From Okapia johnstoni (taxonomy: Eukaryota; Chordata; Mammalia; Artiodactyla; Giraffidae), in assembly GCA_024291935.2 (NCBI GenBank), contig CM044313.1:89791001-89855000 (forward strand): 64,000 bases of DNA, in the 5' to 3' direction. Within the stretch, counting starts at the first letter, position 1. Each line of letters begins with the position of its first letter. The position numbers were made by a program, and so were the translations under genes. Below, in pieces: positions 12,142-22,759 of the stretch. The notes below the pieces were generated by a model. That model did no database searches. It was given only the letters and a program-made list of their open reading frames with translations, and was not told where the DNA came from.

Positions 12142-12595
12142 GGGTTGTTTTTCAGTCACTCAGATGTGTCCAACATTTTGTGGCTCCATAGACTGTAGCA
12201 TGCCAGGCTTCCCTGTCCTTCACTATCTCCCGGAGTTTGCTCAAACTCATGTCCATCAAGTTAATGATGCTATCCAAGCATCTCATCCTCTGCTGCCCTC
12301 TTCTCCTTCTGCCCTCTATCTTTCCCCGATAAGGGTCTTTTCTAATGATTTGGCTCTTCATATCAGGTGGCCAAGATATTGGAGCTTCAGTTTTAGCATC
12401 AGTCCCTGCAATGGATATTCAGGGTTGATTTCCTTTAGGATTCACTGGTTGGAACTCCTTGCTGTCTGAGGGACTCTAAAGAGTCTTCTCCAGCACCGCA
12501 ATTCATAAGCATCAATTCTTCATTGCTCAGATTTGTTATGGTCCAACTCTCACATCTGTACGTGACGACTGGAAAAACCACAGCTTCGACTATAT
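12142..12595 (-). mobile_element. BovB LINE 3' end, 5'-truncated
   Basis: A 454-base antisense BovB 3' end inserted in the old repeat around it. It is flanked by an 11-base target-site duplication with one mismatch, ggtccca(a/c)gta, at 12131-12141 and 12596-12606. It includes the terminal Bov-A-like block (12150-12210) and the RT C-terminal region with 'ttggaactccttgctgtctgaggg'. A short frame (12152-12361, minus) still reads as the RTE C-terminus but is not functional. Confidence 0.92.
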
Positions 12596-12931
12596 GGTCC
12601 CACGTATACTTCTAGTTTGGTTCTGAGGTCCTGAAAACCAGGGAAACCAATGTTGTGGTTCCAGTCAAAAGGCCTGCAAGCTCAAGACTCAGGAAGATCC
12701 TAAGTTTCAGTTCAAAAGCCGTCAAGCAGGGGGAAATCTACTCAGGGGAGGGTCAGCCTCTTTTTTCTATTCAGGCCTTAAACCGATTGGATGGTACCTA
12801 CCACAGCTGTTAAAGAGAATAATATCCTTTACTTAGTCAACACATTTAAAAGTCAGTCTCATCCAAAAGCACCTTGACATAAATGCCCAGCACAGTGTTT
12901 GACCAAATATCTGGGCAGTACATGACTCAAA

Positions 12932-14109
12932 CAAATTGTTCCATAAAAGTAACCATCTCGTAAAAGAATGTGCATGTGTGGAGAGGACTGTGGCTGTATA
13001 TATGTATATGTGACTATATATGTGTCTGTGGCTAATATATATATATATATATAAAACATGTAATATTGTTTGTAAATATCCTGTTAAGTTGCATAATTGG
13101 TCCTAAATGTGTCCATCAATATATTTTTGTTAATTAATTTAAGTAGCCTACCATGTGGGTTTCATAGGTCCTTCATCTGAATGTCAATAGTAGAAAATTG
13201 AAACTTCTGGATTTGAGACATTTCTTCAAGTTATCTGCTTTGGTTATATTCCAGAGAAAGATGGAAGAGTAATCTAATTATCATCTATACTTCCTTGGAA
13301 ACATTTCTGCAGGTTTTCTAAAGATGAGACCCACTCTGATTCTTTATCAGCCTGCTTTCTTAGAACAAACCATGCAGACTCATTTCACTTTTTTCCTCAT
13401 TACTGTTTTACTTTGGTTTCCTTGTTTAAGACAGGAGGCTGAGCACACTAACTCCTTGTTTTGCTGCTGTTATTGTTTCAAGATGCATAAAGCATTTTGC
13501 TCAAAAGAAGGGCATCTGTGTAAAGGTATTTCTGGTTGACTTCCCAATACCTATTTCAACCCAAGTCACTGTAAGCCCATGCATTTACTAGATACTGGTG
13601 TATTGTTGAATGCTTGACCCAACATAGATCAGTAGAGTGTAGAGGGAAGAGAGCTGCGAGAGATTCTGGGAAAGAGTCACTGCTCCTGAGGGAGATACAC
13701 TAGCATGTTATGCCATTCTTCCTGTGAATATTGCCACATCTAGATGTTACTATTAAATGCACCGGAGCCATCTTTTTTTTTAAGACTTTTAAAAGAGTCT
13801 TTTAAGACTTTTTTTAAGAAACATCTTTTTTAAGACTGAGGGAGTCTATCTTAAAAGCCAAATCTTTCACATATTGTTCATGAGACAGTGGAGACTGAAA
13901 AGTAGCCTATGGGGTTTTTAACTGCCATATCACCCAGGTCTGCAACCCATTCTACCTCTAGACATCATGCTTGGGGATTCAAGCAGATCAAAATTCTTAT
14001 TGTCTAAGTCAGTTGATTTGAAATGTTCAGATATTTGCCACTGCTAAATGATATAATGCTAGGATAAAAATAACAAATTTCAAAATAACCTACTTGTTTC
14101 ATCAAAGTT
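12932..14109. other. Unassigned interval with simple repeats
   Basis: Contains a TA/TG-rich stretch at about 12995-13053 and an imperfect palindromic T/A cluster at about 13770-13835, where 'aagactttt' and 'aaaagagtctt' recur. No gene or transposon recognised. A 71-codon frame (13324-13539, +) is unremarkable. Confidence 0.45.
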
Positions 14110-14305
14110 GTGGTGGTTCAATCACTAAGTTGTGTCCAACTCTTGCAACCCCATGGACTGTAGTCCACCAGGCTCCTCTGTCCATGGGATTTCTCAGGCA
14201 AGAATACTGGAGTGGGTTGCCATTTCCTTCTTTAGGTGTTCTTCCTGACCCAGAGACCAAATCACTGCAAGCAGATTCTTTACTGCTGAGCCACTAGGGA
14301 AGCCC
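14110..14305 (-). mobile_element. Bov-tA SINE
   Basis: Reverse-complement Bov-tA with an intact Bov-A block (14150-14225) and a shortened tRNA head. About 15 bases around the B box are lost relative to neighbouring copies (near 14258-14270). The head ends 'gggaagccc'. Confidence 0.9.
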
Positions 14306-15890
14306 TAAAGTCTACCTTGTATCTTTAGAAACATATATGTTCAATAATGTAAGAGCTAAGTCTCTGTATATATCACTACAGATTTTCAAACTGTAAGTAA
14401 TTCTTGGACCTATTTGGGGGTATGGTTCGTAAATTTTTTTCATTGAAAGTTATGTAGAAGTTTTCCTTCAAGAGTGCTTACTTTTTAATAAGGTGATACA
14501 ATAGAAGGAAAACAATGAATACCTCTTACCTTCAAACAAATAATTCACTTTTCTCAGAACCTTTCAAACTAAATATCACTTGAGTTTTGCTAGATATTAG
14601 TTTTAAATGTTTTCTAAAAAAAAAATTCTTCTACATAACTAAGATGTTACATTGTTTAAGATTTTCAAATTAGAGTGGAGAAGGCCCTTGAAATCCCTTA
14701 TTATTTCTGAAGCATACTATAGTTATATTTTGTTCTTATAAATGGAGATGTTTAATAATACAAGAATGTTTATTTCATACAGTATTTTTCAAGACACATT
14801 TTCTCTCTTACAATAACACTCAGCTACTTCATTTAGAGACCAAAGTTCCATTATTAATATAATCTTAGCATATTGAAATTTGGTAACATGGAAGTGTTCT
14901 CTGAATCACAAAACTGTTTTCGCTAAACCCAACCATCTCCTCCCCAACACGGAGGAAGTGAAGTATTAAAACATCTGCAGAAGTAATCAATAATAAATTC
15001 CATAAAGTACATAATTATGTTTGTCATATCTTTGCCCCACATCTCAAATATATCAGCTCTAAAAATACTAACAGGAAATTACCTGGAGGAGCCATTTTAT
15101 TGAATCAATGTATATTATATAAGCATGATGTTCGTATATTTACATTTTGGCCAAAAATAAGTAATAAGATCAGTGGAAAATATTTCTATTCATGTAAATG
15201 TTATTTTAATCTCACTTTGAAAATTTAAACTGGAGCCAATGCCTTATGTGGTGTTTCATGTTGAGTTTAGGTACCATGCTGTGCCTCTTTAGGTTTCAAG
15301 GAAACCTACCAGTTAGCACATTGTAAACATCAAGTAAATATTTAATAATGACTTCTAATAATCACTCCCATAAGCAAAAGGAGAATCAAAAGCAGTAGCC
15401 TCTTGAATAACTCACTCTAAGATATAATTGGAATTGAGTGTTTCTTATACTTAATGAATATGTAAGTAGAGAGGGCTGGAATATTCAGCATAGCTACATG
15501 AATGTGTGCATATAAAAGAACATTCTGATCATGTAGGAAATGAAGTTAATACTGAACAAATTAGTGAGGTAATTCAAGCAAGGAAAATCCCCTCTAAGAA
15601 TAGCTGAATGAGACCTGTGTTATATAAATAAATGGTATAAAATTAAGGAAAGAGGAGATTCTTTTCCTGAGTGATACAGTGTTAGTTCAGTTTCCAAATA
15701 TGGAAGGCTACACTGCACTGTAAATAATCTGCATATAAATAACATTGTGTTTCTTATTAGAGAATAGAAAGAATATGAATATTATATATGAACCTATTAC
15801 TGCTTCACAATAGCAAGTTATTTATTATTCTAATTGAGAAATCACAAATTTCATTTAAATTTAACATCTTAAAATACATTGTGTGATCTA
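14306..15890. other. Unassigned AT-rich interval
   Basis: About 1.58 kb with no recognised repeat, RNA gene or exon. No open frame reaches 60 codons here. Confidence 0.45.
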
Positions 15891-16465
15891 AGTTGCTATA
15901 GTCATATCTGACTCTGTGACACTATGGATTATAGCCCACCGGGCTCCTCAAAACCATGGGATCTGCCAGGCAAGAATACTGGAATGTATTGCCATTTCCT
16001 CCTCTCAGGGATCTTCCCCACCCAGGAATAATAAAATCTCCTTTCTTATGTCTCCTGCATGGACATGCAGATTCCTTACCGCTAGCATCACTTCAGTTCA
16101 GTCTCACAGTGCTGTCCAACTCTTTGAGATTGCATGGACTGCAGCACGCTAGGCTTTCCTGTCCATCATCAACTCCCAGAGCTTGCTCAAACTCATGTCT
16201 GTTGAGTCTGTGATGCCATTCAACCATCTCATTCTCTGTAGCCCCCTTCTCCTCCTGCCTTAAAACTTTCCCAGCATCAGGGTCTTTTCCAGTGAGTCAG
16301 TTCTTTGCAATCAGGTGGCCAAAGTATTGGAGCTTCAGCATCAGTCCTTCCAGTGAATATTCAGGACTGATTTCCTTTAGGATTAACTGGTTTGATCTCC
16401 TTGCAGTCCAACACTCCACAGTTCAAAAGCATCAGTTCTTCGGCGCTCAGCAGTCGGGAAACCCT
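15891..16465 (-). mobile_element. Bov-tA SINE split by a BovB
   Basis: The Bov-A body and most of the tRNA head occupy 15891-16091. The last head bases, resembling 'gggaagccc', reappear at about 16452-16465 after a BovB. This makes the SINE the older insertion. The head is diverged ('gggaataataaaatctcc'). Confidence 0.75.
16092..16451 (-). mobile_element. BovB LINE 3' end inside a Bov-tA
   Basis: Antisense BovB 3' end of about 360 bases, beginning 'ttcagttcag' (the BovB terminal repeat) and ending in the RT C-terminal region near 'ttcttcggcgctcagc'. A short deletion removed part of the 'agtccaagggactc' block near 16408. The 5' truncation point is inside the RT coding region. Confidence 0.88.
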
Positions 16466-16473
16466 ATATACAT

Positions 16474-16566
16474 TCAGTTCAGTTCAGTTCAGTTCAGTTG
16501 CTCAGTTATGTCAGACTCTTTGCAACCCCATGGACTGCAGCATACCAGGCTTCCCTCTCCGTCACA
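16474..16566 (-). mobile_element. BovB LINE 3' terminus, 93 bases
   Basis: A second, very short BovB 3' terminus with five tandem copies of the terminal 'cagtt' unit (16475-16500), then the 'ccatggactgcagcataccagg' block. It breaks off at 'ctccgtcac'. A short shared word 'acatt' on both sides may be a target-site duplication. Confidence 0.85.
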
Positions 16567-16654
16567 TTAATCCATGATAAAACAAACAAACATCCAGTTT
16601 AATGTCATCCCTCTCTACATCAAGCAGGATCTTATAGCTTAATGTACCCCTCTA

Positions 16655-16750
16655 TTTTATATATTTTGAAGCTAAAGTCTAAAGAATTTGCCTCGGGTCC
16701 CAAAGCAAGTAAGTTTCAGAATCCGGTTTGGAAACTAAATGCACATGATT
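16655..16750 (+). mobile_element. MIR fragment
   Basis: Resembles the 3' half of MIR: 'tattttgaagctaaagtctaaag', then 'tttgcctcgggtcccaaagcaagtaagt' and 'cagaatccggtttggaa'. Fragmentary and diverged. Confidence 0.5.
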
Positions 16751-17394
16751 GTTCCACTTTACTATTTCACTAATATTAAAATCCTTAGTAAGGGGGCAAA
16801 AAAGATTCAGCTCTGTTTTGGAACTTAAAACAACGCAATTGGAGATGACACCACTGAATTAATAGTTTGTACAATACAACATTTATCCCTTGAAAAGGAG
16901 TAACTTCAGTTAAATACTAAAGATGTTTCCCCCTAAAATATTTTCCCAAGGGAGGCAGAAGAAGAAAATCAATGTGTAATAATTTATCCTCTAAACTATG
17001 TGAATCTTCAGTTTTCAAGGGTTTGACTGAGCATGTATTAGTTATTCATCCCCACAACACCCTGTTGAAACATCAAAACAAGAAAAAATATTTTGAAATA
17101 CAACAAATTTTTAAAAATAACAGTGACAAGCAGGAAGAGCTGCTGAAAGCATTGATGCATTCATTTGATGGATGTCATGAAGACAAAATTCAGGGAGAAC
17201 CACACTGATGGACATGTAGGGGCAAAGGACATCACTCGGAGCATTTATAAGAGGAGACTTTTGTATAAGCAAGAGCTGTTTTTCATTGTAGAAAAACCCT
17301 GGAGTGGATATGTATGGTTTATGATCTATTCTGAAGAATAGTTCATGTATTCTTGAGAAGAGTGCACGTTCTGCTGTTATCAGCTGGAGTATTT
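16751..17394. other. Unassigned spacer with a 78-codon frame
   Basis: Contains an open frame at 16972-17208 (+), lysine- and asparagine-rich, with no motif I recognise and no splice context. A decayed transposon frame is possible. Nothing else was recognised. Confidence 0.4.
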
Positions 17395-17423
17395 TCTAGA
17401 TATCTGCAGATTTAATTAATTTT

Positions 17424-17628
17424 TCAGTTCGGTTCATTCACTCAGTTGTGTCCGACTCTTTGCGACCCCATGGACTGCAGCATGCCAGGACTCCCTTCCA
17501 TCACCAACTCCCAGTGTCTACCCAAACCCATGTCCATTGAGTCATTGATGACATCCAACTATCTCATCCTCTGTTGTTACCTTCCTCTCCAGCCTTCAAT
17601 CTTCCCAACATCAGGGTCTTTTCAAATA
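17424..17628 (-). mobile_element. BovB LINE 3' end, 5'-truncated
   Basis: About 205 bases of antisense BovB 3' end, starting 'ttcagttcgg' and breaking off after 'cagggtcttttcaaat'. It sits between perfect 13-base inverted words tctagatatctgc (17395-17407) and gcagatatctaga (17636-17648). The inner 'agatatct' also occurs as a direct repeat and may be the target-site duplication. Confidence 0.88.
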
Positions 17629-18037
17629 AGTATTAGCAGATATCTAGAGAATGAGTTAAACTTCTCATTTTGTATCATAAGTCATAACTGTATAAACTTT
17701 TTATAAAGCTTCAAAGGTTTCATTCTATGATATTTTATTTAAAATATGAATTTATATTTCAGTATGATGCACAGTTCAGTTCAGTCACTCAGTAGTGTTT
17801 GACTCTTTCCAGCCCGATGGACTGCAGCACAATAGGCCACCCTGTCCATAACCAACTCCCAGAGTTTACTCAAACTCATGTCCATTGCGTCGGTGATGCC
17901 ATCCAACCATCTCATCCTCTGTTGTCCCTTTCTCCTCCAGCCTTCAATCTTTCCCAGCATCAGGGTCTTTTCAAATGAGTCAGCTCTTTGCATAAGGTGG
18001 CCAAAATATCGGAGTTTCAGTTTCACCGAAAAGTTTC

Positions 18038-18107
18038 ACTGACTTTTTCCAGTCCTGTGGCCACTGCTGAGTTTTCCAAATTTGCTTGCATATTTAGTGC
18101 AGCACTT
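18038..18107. repeat. Internal direct duplication, copy 1 (misplaced)
   Basis: These 70 bases are identical to 19311-19380 but sit where BovB copies normally run from 'ggagtttcag' straight to 'catcagtcc'. A filler of about 17 bases (18021-18037) precedes it and a 3-base 'ctt' microhomology lies at the right edge. It appears to be a templated insertion from elsewhere in the same element. Confidence 0.9.
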
Positions 18108-18264
18108 CAACATCAGTCCTTCCAATGAACATTCAGGACTGATCTCCTTTAGGATGGACTGGTTGGATCTCCTTGCAGTCCGAGGGACTCCCAAGAGTCT
18201 CTTCTAACACCACAGTTCAAAAGCTTCAATTCTTCGGCACTCAGCTTTTTTTATAGTCCAACTC

Positions 18265-18840
18265 TCACATCCATCCATGACTACTGGAAAAACCATAGTC
18301 TTCACTAGACAGACCTTTGTTAGCAAAGTAATGTCTCTGATTTTTAACAAGGTGTCTATGTTGGTCATTAACTTTTCTTCCAAGGAGTAAGTGTCTTTCT
18401 ATTTCATGGCTGCAGTCACCATCTGCAGTGATTTTGGAGCCCCCCAAAATAAAGTCAGCCACTGTTTCCACTATTTCCCCATCTATCTGCCATGAAGTGA
18501 TGGGACCAGAGATCTTTGTTTTCTGACTGTTGGGCTTTAAGCCAACTTTTTCACTCTTCTCTTTCACTTTCATCAAGAGACTCTTTAGTTCTTCTTCACT
18601 TTCTGCCATAACGGTGGTGTCATCTGCATATCTGAGGTTATTGATATTTCTCCCAGCAATCTTGATTCCTGCTTGTGCTTCCTCCAGCCCAGCGTTTCTC
18701 ATGATGTACACTGCATATAAGTTAAATAAGCAAGGTGACAATATACAGGCTTGTCGTACTCCTTTTCCTATTTGGAACCAGTGTGTTGTTCCATGTCCAG
18801 TTCTAATGTTTGCTTCCTGACCTTCATACAGGTTTCTCAA
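18265..18840 (-). pseudogene. BovB reverse-transcriptase palm remnant
   Basis: A 191-codon open frame from the BovB ORF. Residues 28-42 ([15 protein letters not shown]) match the RT motif before the active site, and the catalytic YADD is at residues 71-74 (18619-18630). After about residue 155 (LLLGRKV) the frame shifts, so the C-terminal 36 residues are out of frame. The upstream fingers and endonuclease are missing. It is a dead fragment of a LINE protein that copied BovB RNA and probably Bov SINE RNA. Confidence 0.9.
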
Positions 18841-19096
18841 GAGGCAGGTCAGGTGGTATTCCCATCTCTTTCAGAATTTTCCAGTTTATTGTGATCCACA
18901 CAGTCAAAAGCTTTGACATAGTCAATTAAGAAGATGTAGATGTTTCTCTGGAACTCTCTTGCTTTTTTGAGATCCAGCAGATGTTGTCAATATGATCTCT
19001 GGTTCCTCTGCCTTTTCTAAAACCAACTTGAACATCTGGAAGTTCATGGTTTACGTATTGTTGAAGCCTGGCTCGGAGAATTACTTTACTAACATG

Positions 19097-19230
19097 TGCT
19101 GCTGCTTCTGCTAAGTCGCTTCAGTCATATCTGACTCTGTGTGACCCCATAGAAGGCAGCCCACCAGGCTCCACCATCCCTGGGATTCTCCAGGTAAGAA
19201 CACTGGAGTGGGATGCCATTGCCTTCTCCA
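19097..19230 (-). mobile_element. Bov-A2 SINE monomer nested in BovB
   Basis: A 134-base Bov-A unit, starting with the 'tgctgctgct' tail and ending 'gccttctcca'. It is flanked by the 10-base target-site duplication tacta(a/g)catg at 19087-19096 and 19231-19240. It is younger than the host BovB. Confidence 0.93.
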
Positions 19231-19310
19231 TACTAGCATGTGAGATGAGTGCAATTGTGAGGTAGTTTGAGCATTCTTTGGCATTGCCTTTCTATGAGAT
19301 TGGAATGAAA

Positions 19311-19380
19311 ACTGACTTTTTCCAGTCCTGTGGCCACTGCTGAGTTTTCCAAATTTGCTTGCATATTTAGTGCAGCACTT
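19311..19380. repeat. Internal direct duplication, copy 2 (native position)
   Basis: The copy at its expected BovB position. It continues into 'tcacagcatcatctttt' as the sense BovB at 58.5 kb does. All six differences from that other BovB are shared with 18038-18107. Confidence 0.9.
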
Positions 19381-19526
19381 TCACAGCATCATCTTTTAGA
19401 ATTTGAAATAGCTCAACTGGAATTCCATCACCTCCACTAGCTTTGTTCTTAGTGATGCTTCCTAAGGCCCAATTGACTTCACATTCCAGGATGTCTGGTT
19501 TTAGGTGAGTGATCTCACCATCATGA

Positions 19527-19959
19527 TTATGGGTCATGAAGATCTTCTTTGTACAGTTCTGTGTATTCTTGCCACCTCTTCTTAATATCTTCTGCTTCTG
19601 TTAGGTCCATACCATTTCTGTCCTTTATTGAGCCCATCTTTGCATGAAATGTCCCCTTGGTATCTCTAATTTTCTTGAAAAAATCTCTAGTCTTTCCCAT
19701 TCTATTTTTTCCTGTATTTCTTTGCACAGATCACTGAGGAATGTTTTTTTTACCTCTCCTTGCTATTCTCTGGAATTCTGCATTCAAATGGGTATATCTT
19801 TCCTTTTTTCCTTTGCTTTTTGCTTCTATTCTTTTCATAGCTTTTTAAGGCTTCCTCAGACAGCCATTTTGCTTTTTTACATTTCTTTTTCTTGGGGATG
19901 GTCTTGCTCCCTGTCTCCTGTACAATGTCACGAACCTCCATCCATGTTTCACCAGGCAC
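19527..19959 (-). pseudogene. BovB pre-RT linker remnant
   Basis: Two short open pieces (19527-19727 and 19750-19959, minus) read as the lysine-rich linker before the RTE reverse transcriptase. They include RDTKGTFHAKMGSIKDRNG and WLSEEAL-type segments. Stops and frameshifts separate them. Not functional. Confidence 0.8.
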
Positions 19960-20234
19960 TCTATCAGATCTAATCCCTTGAATCTATTTCTCAATTCCAC
20001 TGTATAATCATTAGGGATTTGATTTAGGTCATAAATGAATGGTCTAGTGGTTTTCCCTACTTTCTTCAATTTAAGTCTGAATTTGGCAATAAGGAGTTCA
20101 TGATCTGAACCACAGTCAGCTCCCAGTCTTGTTTTTGCTGACTGTATAGAGGTTCTCCATCTTTGCCTGCAAAGAATATAATCAATCTGATTTTGGTGTT
20201 GACCATCTGGTGATGTCCATGTGTAGAGTCTTCT

Positions 20235-21737
20235 GTATCAAACAAAGTTCCAGGATAGATTAGTTTTTACAGTAATTAAGTTTTAACTATATAATGCCAT
20301 ATTTTAAAATACCTATGCTTAAGGTACCATATGTTTATTTCTGAATTTTTCCCTAGATATCTTATTTTTAAGTAGAGGTATAGTTCTTTTTTACATAACT
20401 CAAGCTTATTTTCAGTTATGTTATATTTCTAATCTAAGTATTTTATATTTCTCCTTTTTAGCTATGTCCAAATTACCTGTTTTTCTCACTCAGTAATTAT
20501 TTATTGCACTAGCTTCAGAATTAATTATATTAATATTTTAATCAGTTAAAAATCAGTAGGTAAAAAAGTTGGGGAACAGATCTTTTTAAAATTAAACATA
20601 GTCTTTTGAGTTTTATAATTATATTCTGTTATGTAAAGATGTTTGATGTTTTTATTATTTATTTTCTAGCAAAAGATTAACTAGATAGAGATCAGAGTAC
20701 AGAATTATTTTGTACATGATGTCATTAATTTCCTGAGACATCTTGAAATGAATATAGTAACATCATAAGATTACAAAACATGTGACTATCCCTAGAATTT
20801 AAGATTCAAGATAAAATATACAGTGTTCATTGGTAAAAGACGATATATAGTACCCGCTATTTTATTATAAAAATCATTGAAAGATCACTGGGAAATGAAA
20901 ACAGATTTAGTAAAAACCTTGGGATGATTCTAGAAATTTATGAAATGCTTTTGTCATTATGTATCCTGGAAAGAAGCAAATGTGTAGTCTTAACTATACT
21001 TTATTCCATGAAGATTGTATTACTAGAAGTCTCCCTAAATGATTATACTTTTTGAATTAAATTTCAAATAAAGTGTTGCTTTTGTTGAATATGGACGCTA
21101 TCAACATTACCTTAAAGTTCTATATTAAATACACACAGCATTCCCATATTAGTTGGAACAACTCTACAGAGCTTTGAAAATTCTTCTTGTGAGAAAAGGG
21201 ATAATATGAATATAGCAAGATTTTGTTGCTATGACAACTATGACTTCTCTATTTCTGGTCTTTTTTGCACTTAAACTTTCAGCCTTGAGGTCGTACTGCC
21301 GTTTTTCCCTGCTAATCTATCTGATACAAATGTGAAAATGCTGACTAAAATATAACAGGGAAAATTATTCATAGAGTTTTTAGAAATATTATTCCTCTTT
21401 TAAAATAAACTTTAAAGTAAAAAAATGCTTACTCCAGCACACTGAATATTTATTTCCAATAATACTACAATATATATATATATGTTTATAGGAAATGTTA
21501 TTAAAAACATACTGTTTTGTTAAAACATTGAGCCTTAGAAAAAAGCAACAGCAACAGCAAAATAAATCTAATATTCTCTCTTATAAATATTTTTTATCAA
21601 ATAACACAGGAAGGATTTTGTTGGATTCAAACAATGTATTATCTCACTTATAATATTAATATATATGCACATCCATCTATATACACATATTATGTAATTG
21701 ATCTAAACATCTTAGTTATAGAATAAATACACACATA
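20235..21737. other. Unassigned AT-rich interval
   Basis: About 1.5 kb, strongly AT-rich, without a recognised repeat or gene apart from a short TA run near 21472-21484. Confidence 0.45.
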
Positions 21738-21772
21738 TATACATATACTTATGTGTGTGTGTGTATATAAGT
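21738..21772. repeat. TA/TG microsatellite
   Basis: Short compound TA/TG run directly before a Bov-tA head, possibly part of the target site. Confidence 0.7.
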
Positions 21773-21773
21773 C

Positions 21774-21987
21774 AGGCTTCCCTGGTAGCTCAGTTGGTAA
21801 AGAATCTGCCTGCAATTCAGGAGACCCAGGTTCAAACCCTGGGTGGCGAAGATCCCCTGGAGAAGGAAATGGCAATCCCCATTCCAGTATTCTTACCTGG
21901 AAAATCCCATGGACAGAGGAGCCTGGCAGGCTGCAGTCCATGGGGTTACCAAGAGTTGAACAGGACTTAGAGACTTAATCACCACCA
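21774..21987 (+). mobile_element. Bov-tA SINE
   Basis: Sense copy starting 'aggcttccctgg', with A-box-like 'tagctcagttgg' and B-box-like 'ggttcaaaccc' near 21830, followed by a full Bov-A body ending 'gacttaatcacca'. Confidence 0.94.
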
Positions 21988-22058
21988 TATGTATTTCAAC
22001 GTTACCATTTCTTTGTATAAAGTGTCACATCTACAGCCATGCTTTGAAGTGAGAGTTT

Positions 22059-22241
22059 GGTTGTTAACATCATACCAGTGCTTGTGACCCCATGGCCTGG
22101 AGTCTGCCCGGCTCCTCTGTCCATAGGATTGTCCAGTTAAGAACACTGAAGGGGATTGCCGTTTCCTTCTCCAGTGCATCTTCCTGACCCAGGAATCAAA
22201 TTAGGGTCTTCTGCATTGCAGGAGGTCTCCTGCATTGCAGC
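22059..22241 (-). mobile_element. Bov-tA SINE, head truncated
   Basis: Reverse-complement Bov-tA with a diverged body. The tRNA head stops after the 'cattgcag' block and lacks the terminal 'gggaagccc'. A 17-base unit ggtct(t/c)ctgcattgcag is tandemly repeated at 22205-22221 and 22224-22240. Confidence 0.88.
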
Positions 22242-22552
22242 TGGAGTATTTAAAGTAAAACTATTCAAATTATTTAGACAAGGTTTTCCCGGCTCAGCAA
22301 CTTTAAATAATTTGCATAATTTAATTGAAATGATTAAATATTGCTAGATAAATAGAAAATCATAATTTGTATCCGTAGGTATTTTATAATTACCCAAAAT
22401 AATGTTTGAGTCAGAAACGTGGTCTAGTATGTTTGTTATTAATCTTTTAGGGATTACCTGATAACTTAGATATAGACATTGCTTTAGATTGATATTCAGG
22501 CTTTGAAAAAAAAAAAATGTACCTGAAGCCCTGGCTTGTGAGTGCATGCTCT
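22242..22552. other. Unassigned spacer
   Basis: AT-rich with an A run at about 22507-22518. Nothing recognised. Confidence 0.4.
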
Positions 22553-22759
22553 GTCACTTGGTCACTTGGATTGCTTGTGTCCCCATGAACTGCAGCCTGT
22601 CAGGCTCCTCTGTCCTTGGAATTTTCCAGGCAAGAATATTGGAGTGGGTTGCCATTTCTTCCTCCAGGGCTTCTTCCCAGCCCAAGGATTAAACTCAAGT
22701 CTTCTGCATCTACTGTGTTGGCAGGTGGATTCTTTACCACTGAGCGAATTGGGAAACCC
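22553..22759 (-). mobile_element. Bov-tA SINE
   Basis: Reverse-complement Bov-tA with an intact Bov-A block (22580-22665) and a tRNA head ending 'gggaaaccca'. Confidence 0.92.

Larger units (their letters stand above)
11950..12931 (-). mobile_element. Old mammalian repeat (probable LINE-1 3'-UTR-type), split by BovB
   Basis: Two segments, 11950-12141 and 12596-12931, are parts of one element interrupted by a BovB. The first holds a GA-rich run and 'ttataaggaattggtgcaaatg'. The second holds 'ccttaaaccgattggatgg' and ends 'gaccaaatatctgggca'. A second copy lies at 24615-25062. The AATAAA-like box followed by simple repeat on the minus strand suggests a 3' end in minus orientation. I am sure of the dispersed repeat but not of its exact family. 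Confidence 0.6.
17773..20234 (-). mobile_element. BovB LINE, 5'-truncated, 2.46 kb
   Basis: Antisense RTE-type LINE spanning the 3' terminus (17773), the reverse-transcriptase domain and the linker between endonuclease and RT (to 20234, where the match stops at 'gtgtagagtcttct'). The endonuclease half is absent. A Bov-A2 is nested at 19097-19230, and a 70-base block near the 3' end duplicates one 1.27 kb upstream. Many frameshifts and stops make it inactive. Confidence 0.95.

Noticed and set aside
16972..17208. 78-codon frame as a conserved exon
   Set aside because: It lacks recognisable motifs and splice context, and its A-rich composition is typical of decayed sequence. Kept only as a note in the spacer entry.
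18619..18630. YADD motif as a retron or group II intron reverse transcriptase
   Set aside because: The surrounding residues and the nucleotide sequence match RTE-type LINE BovB, in a clearly mammalian repeat context.
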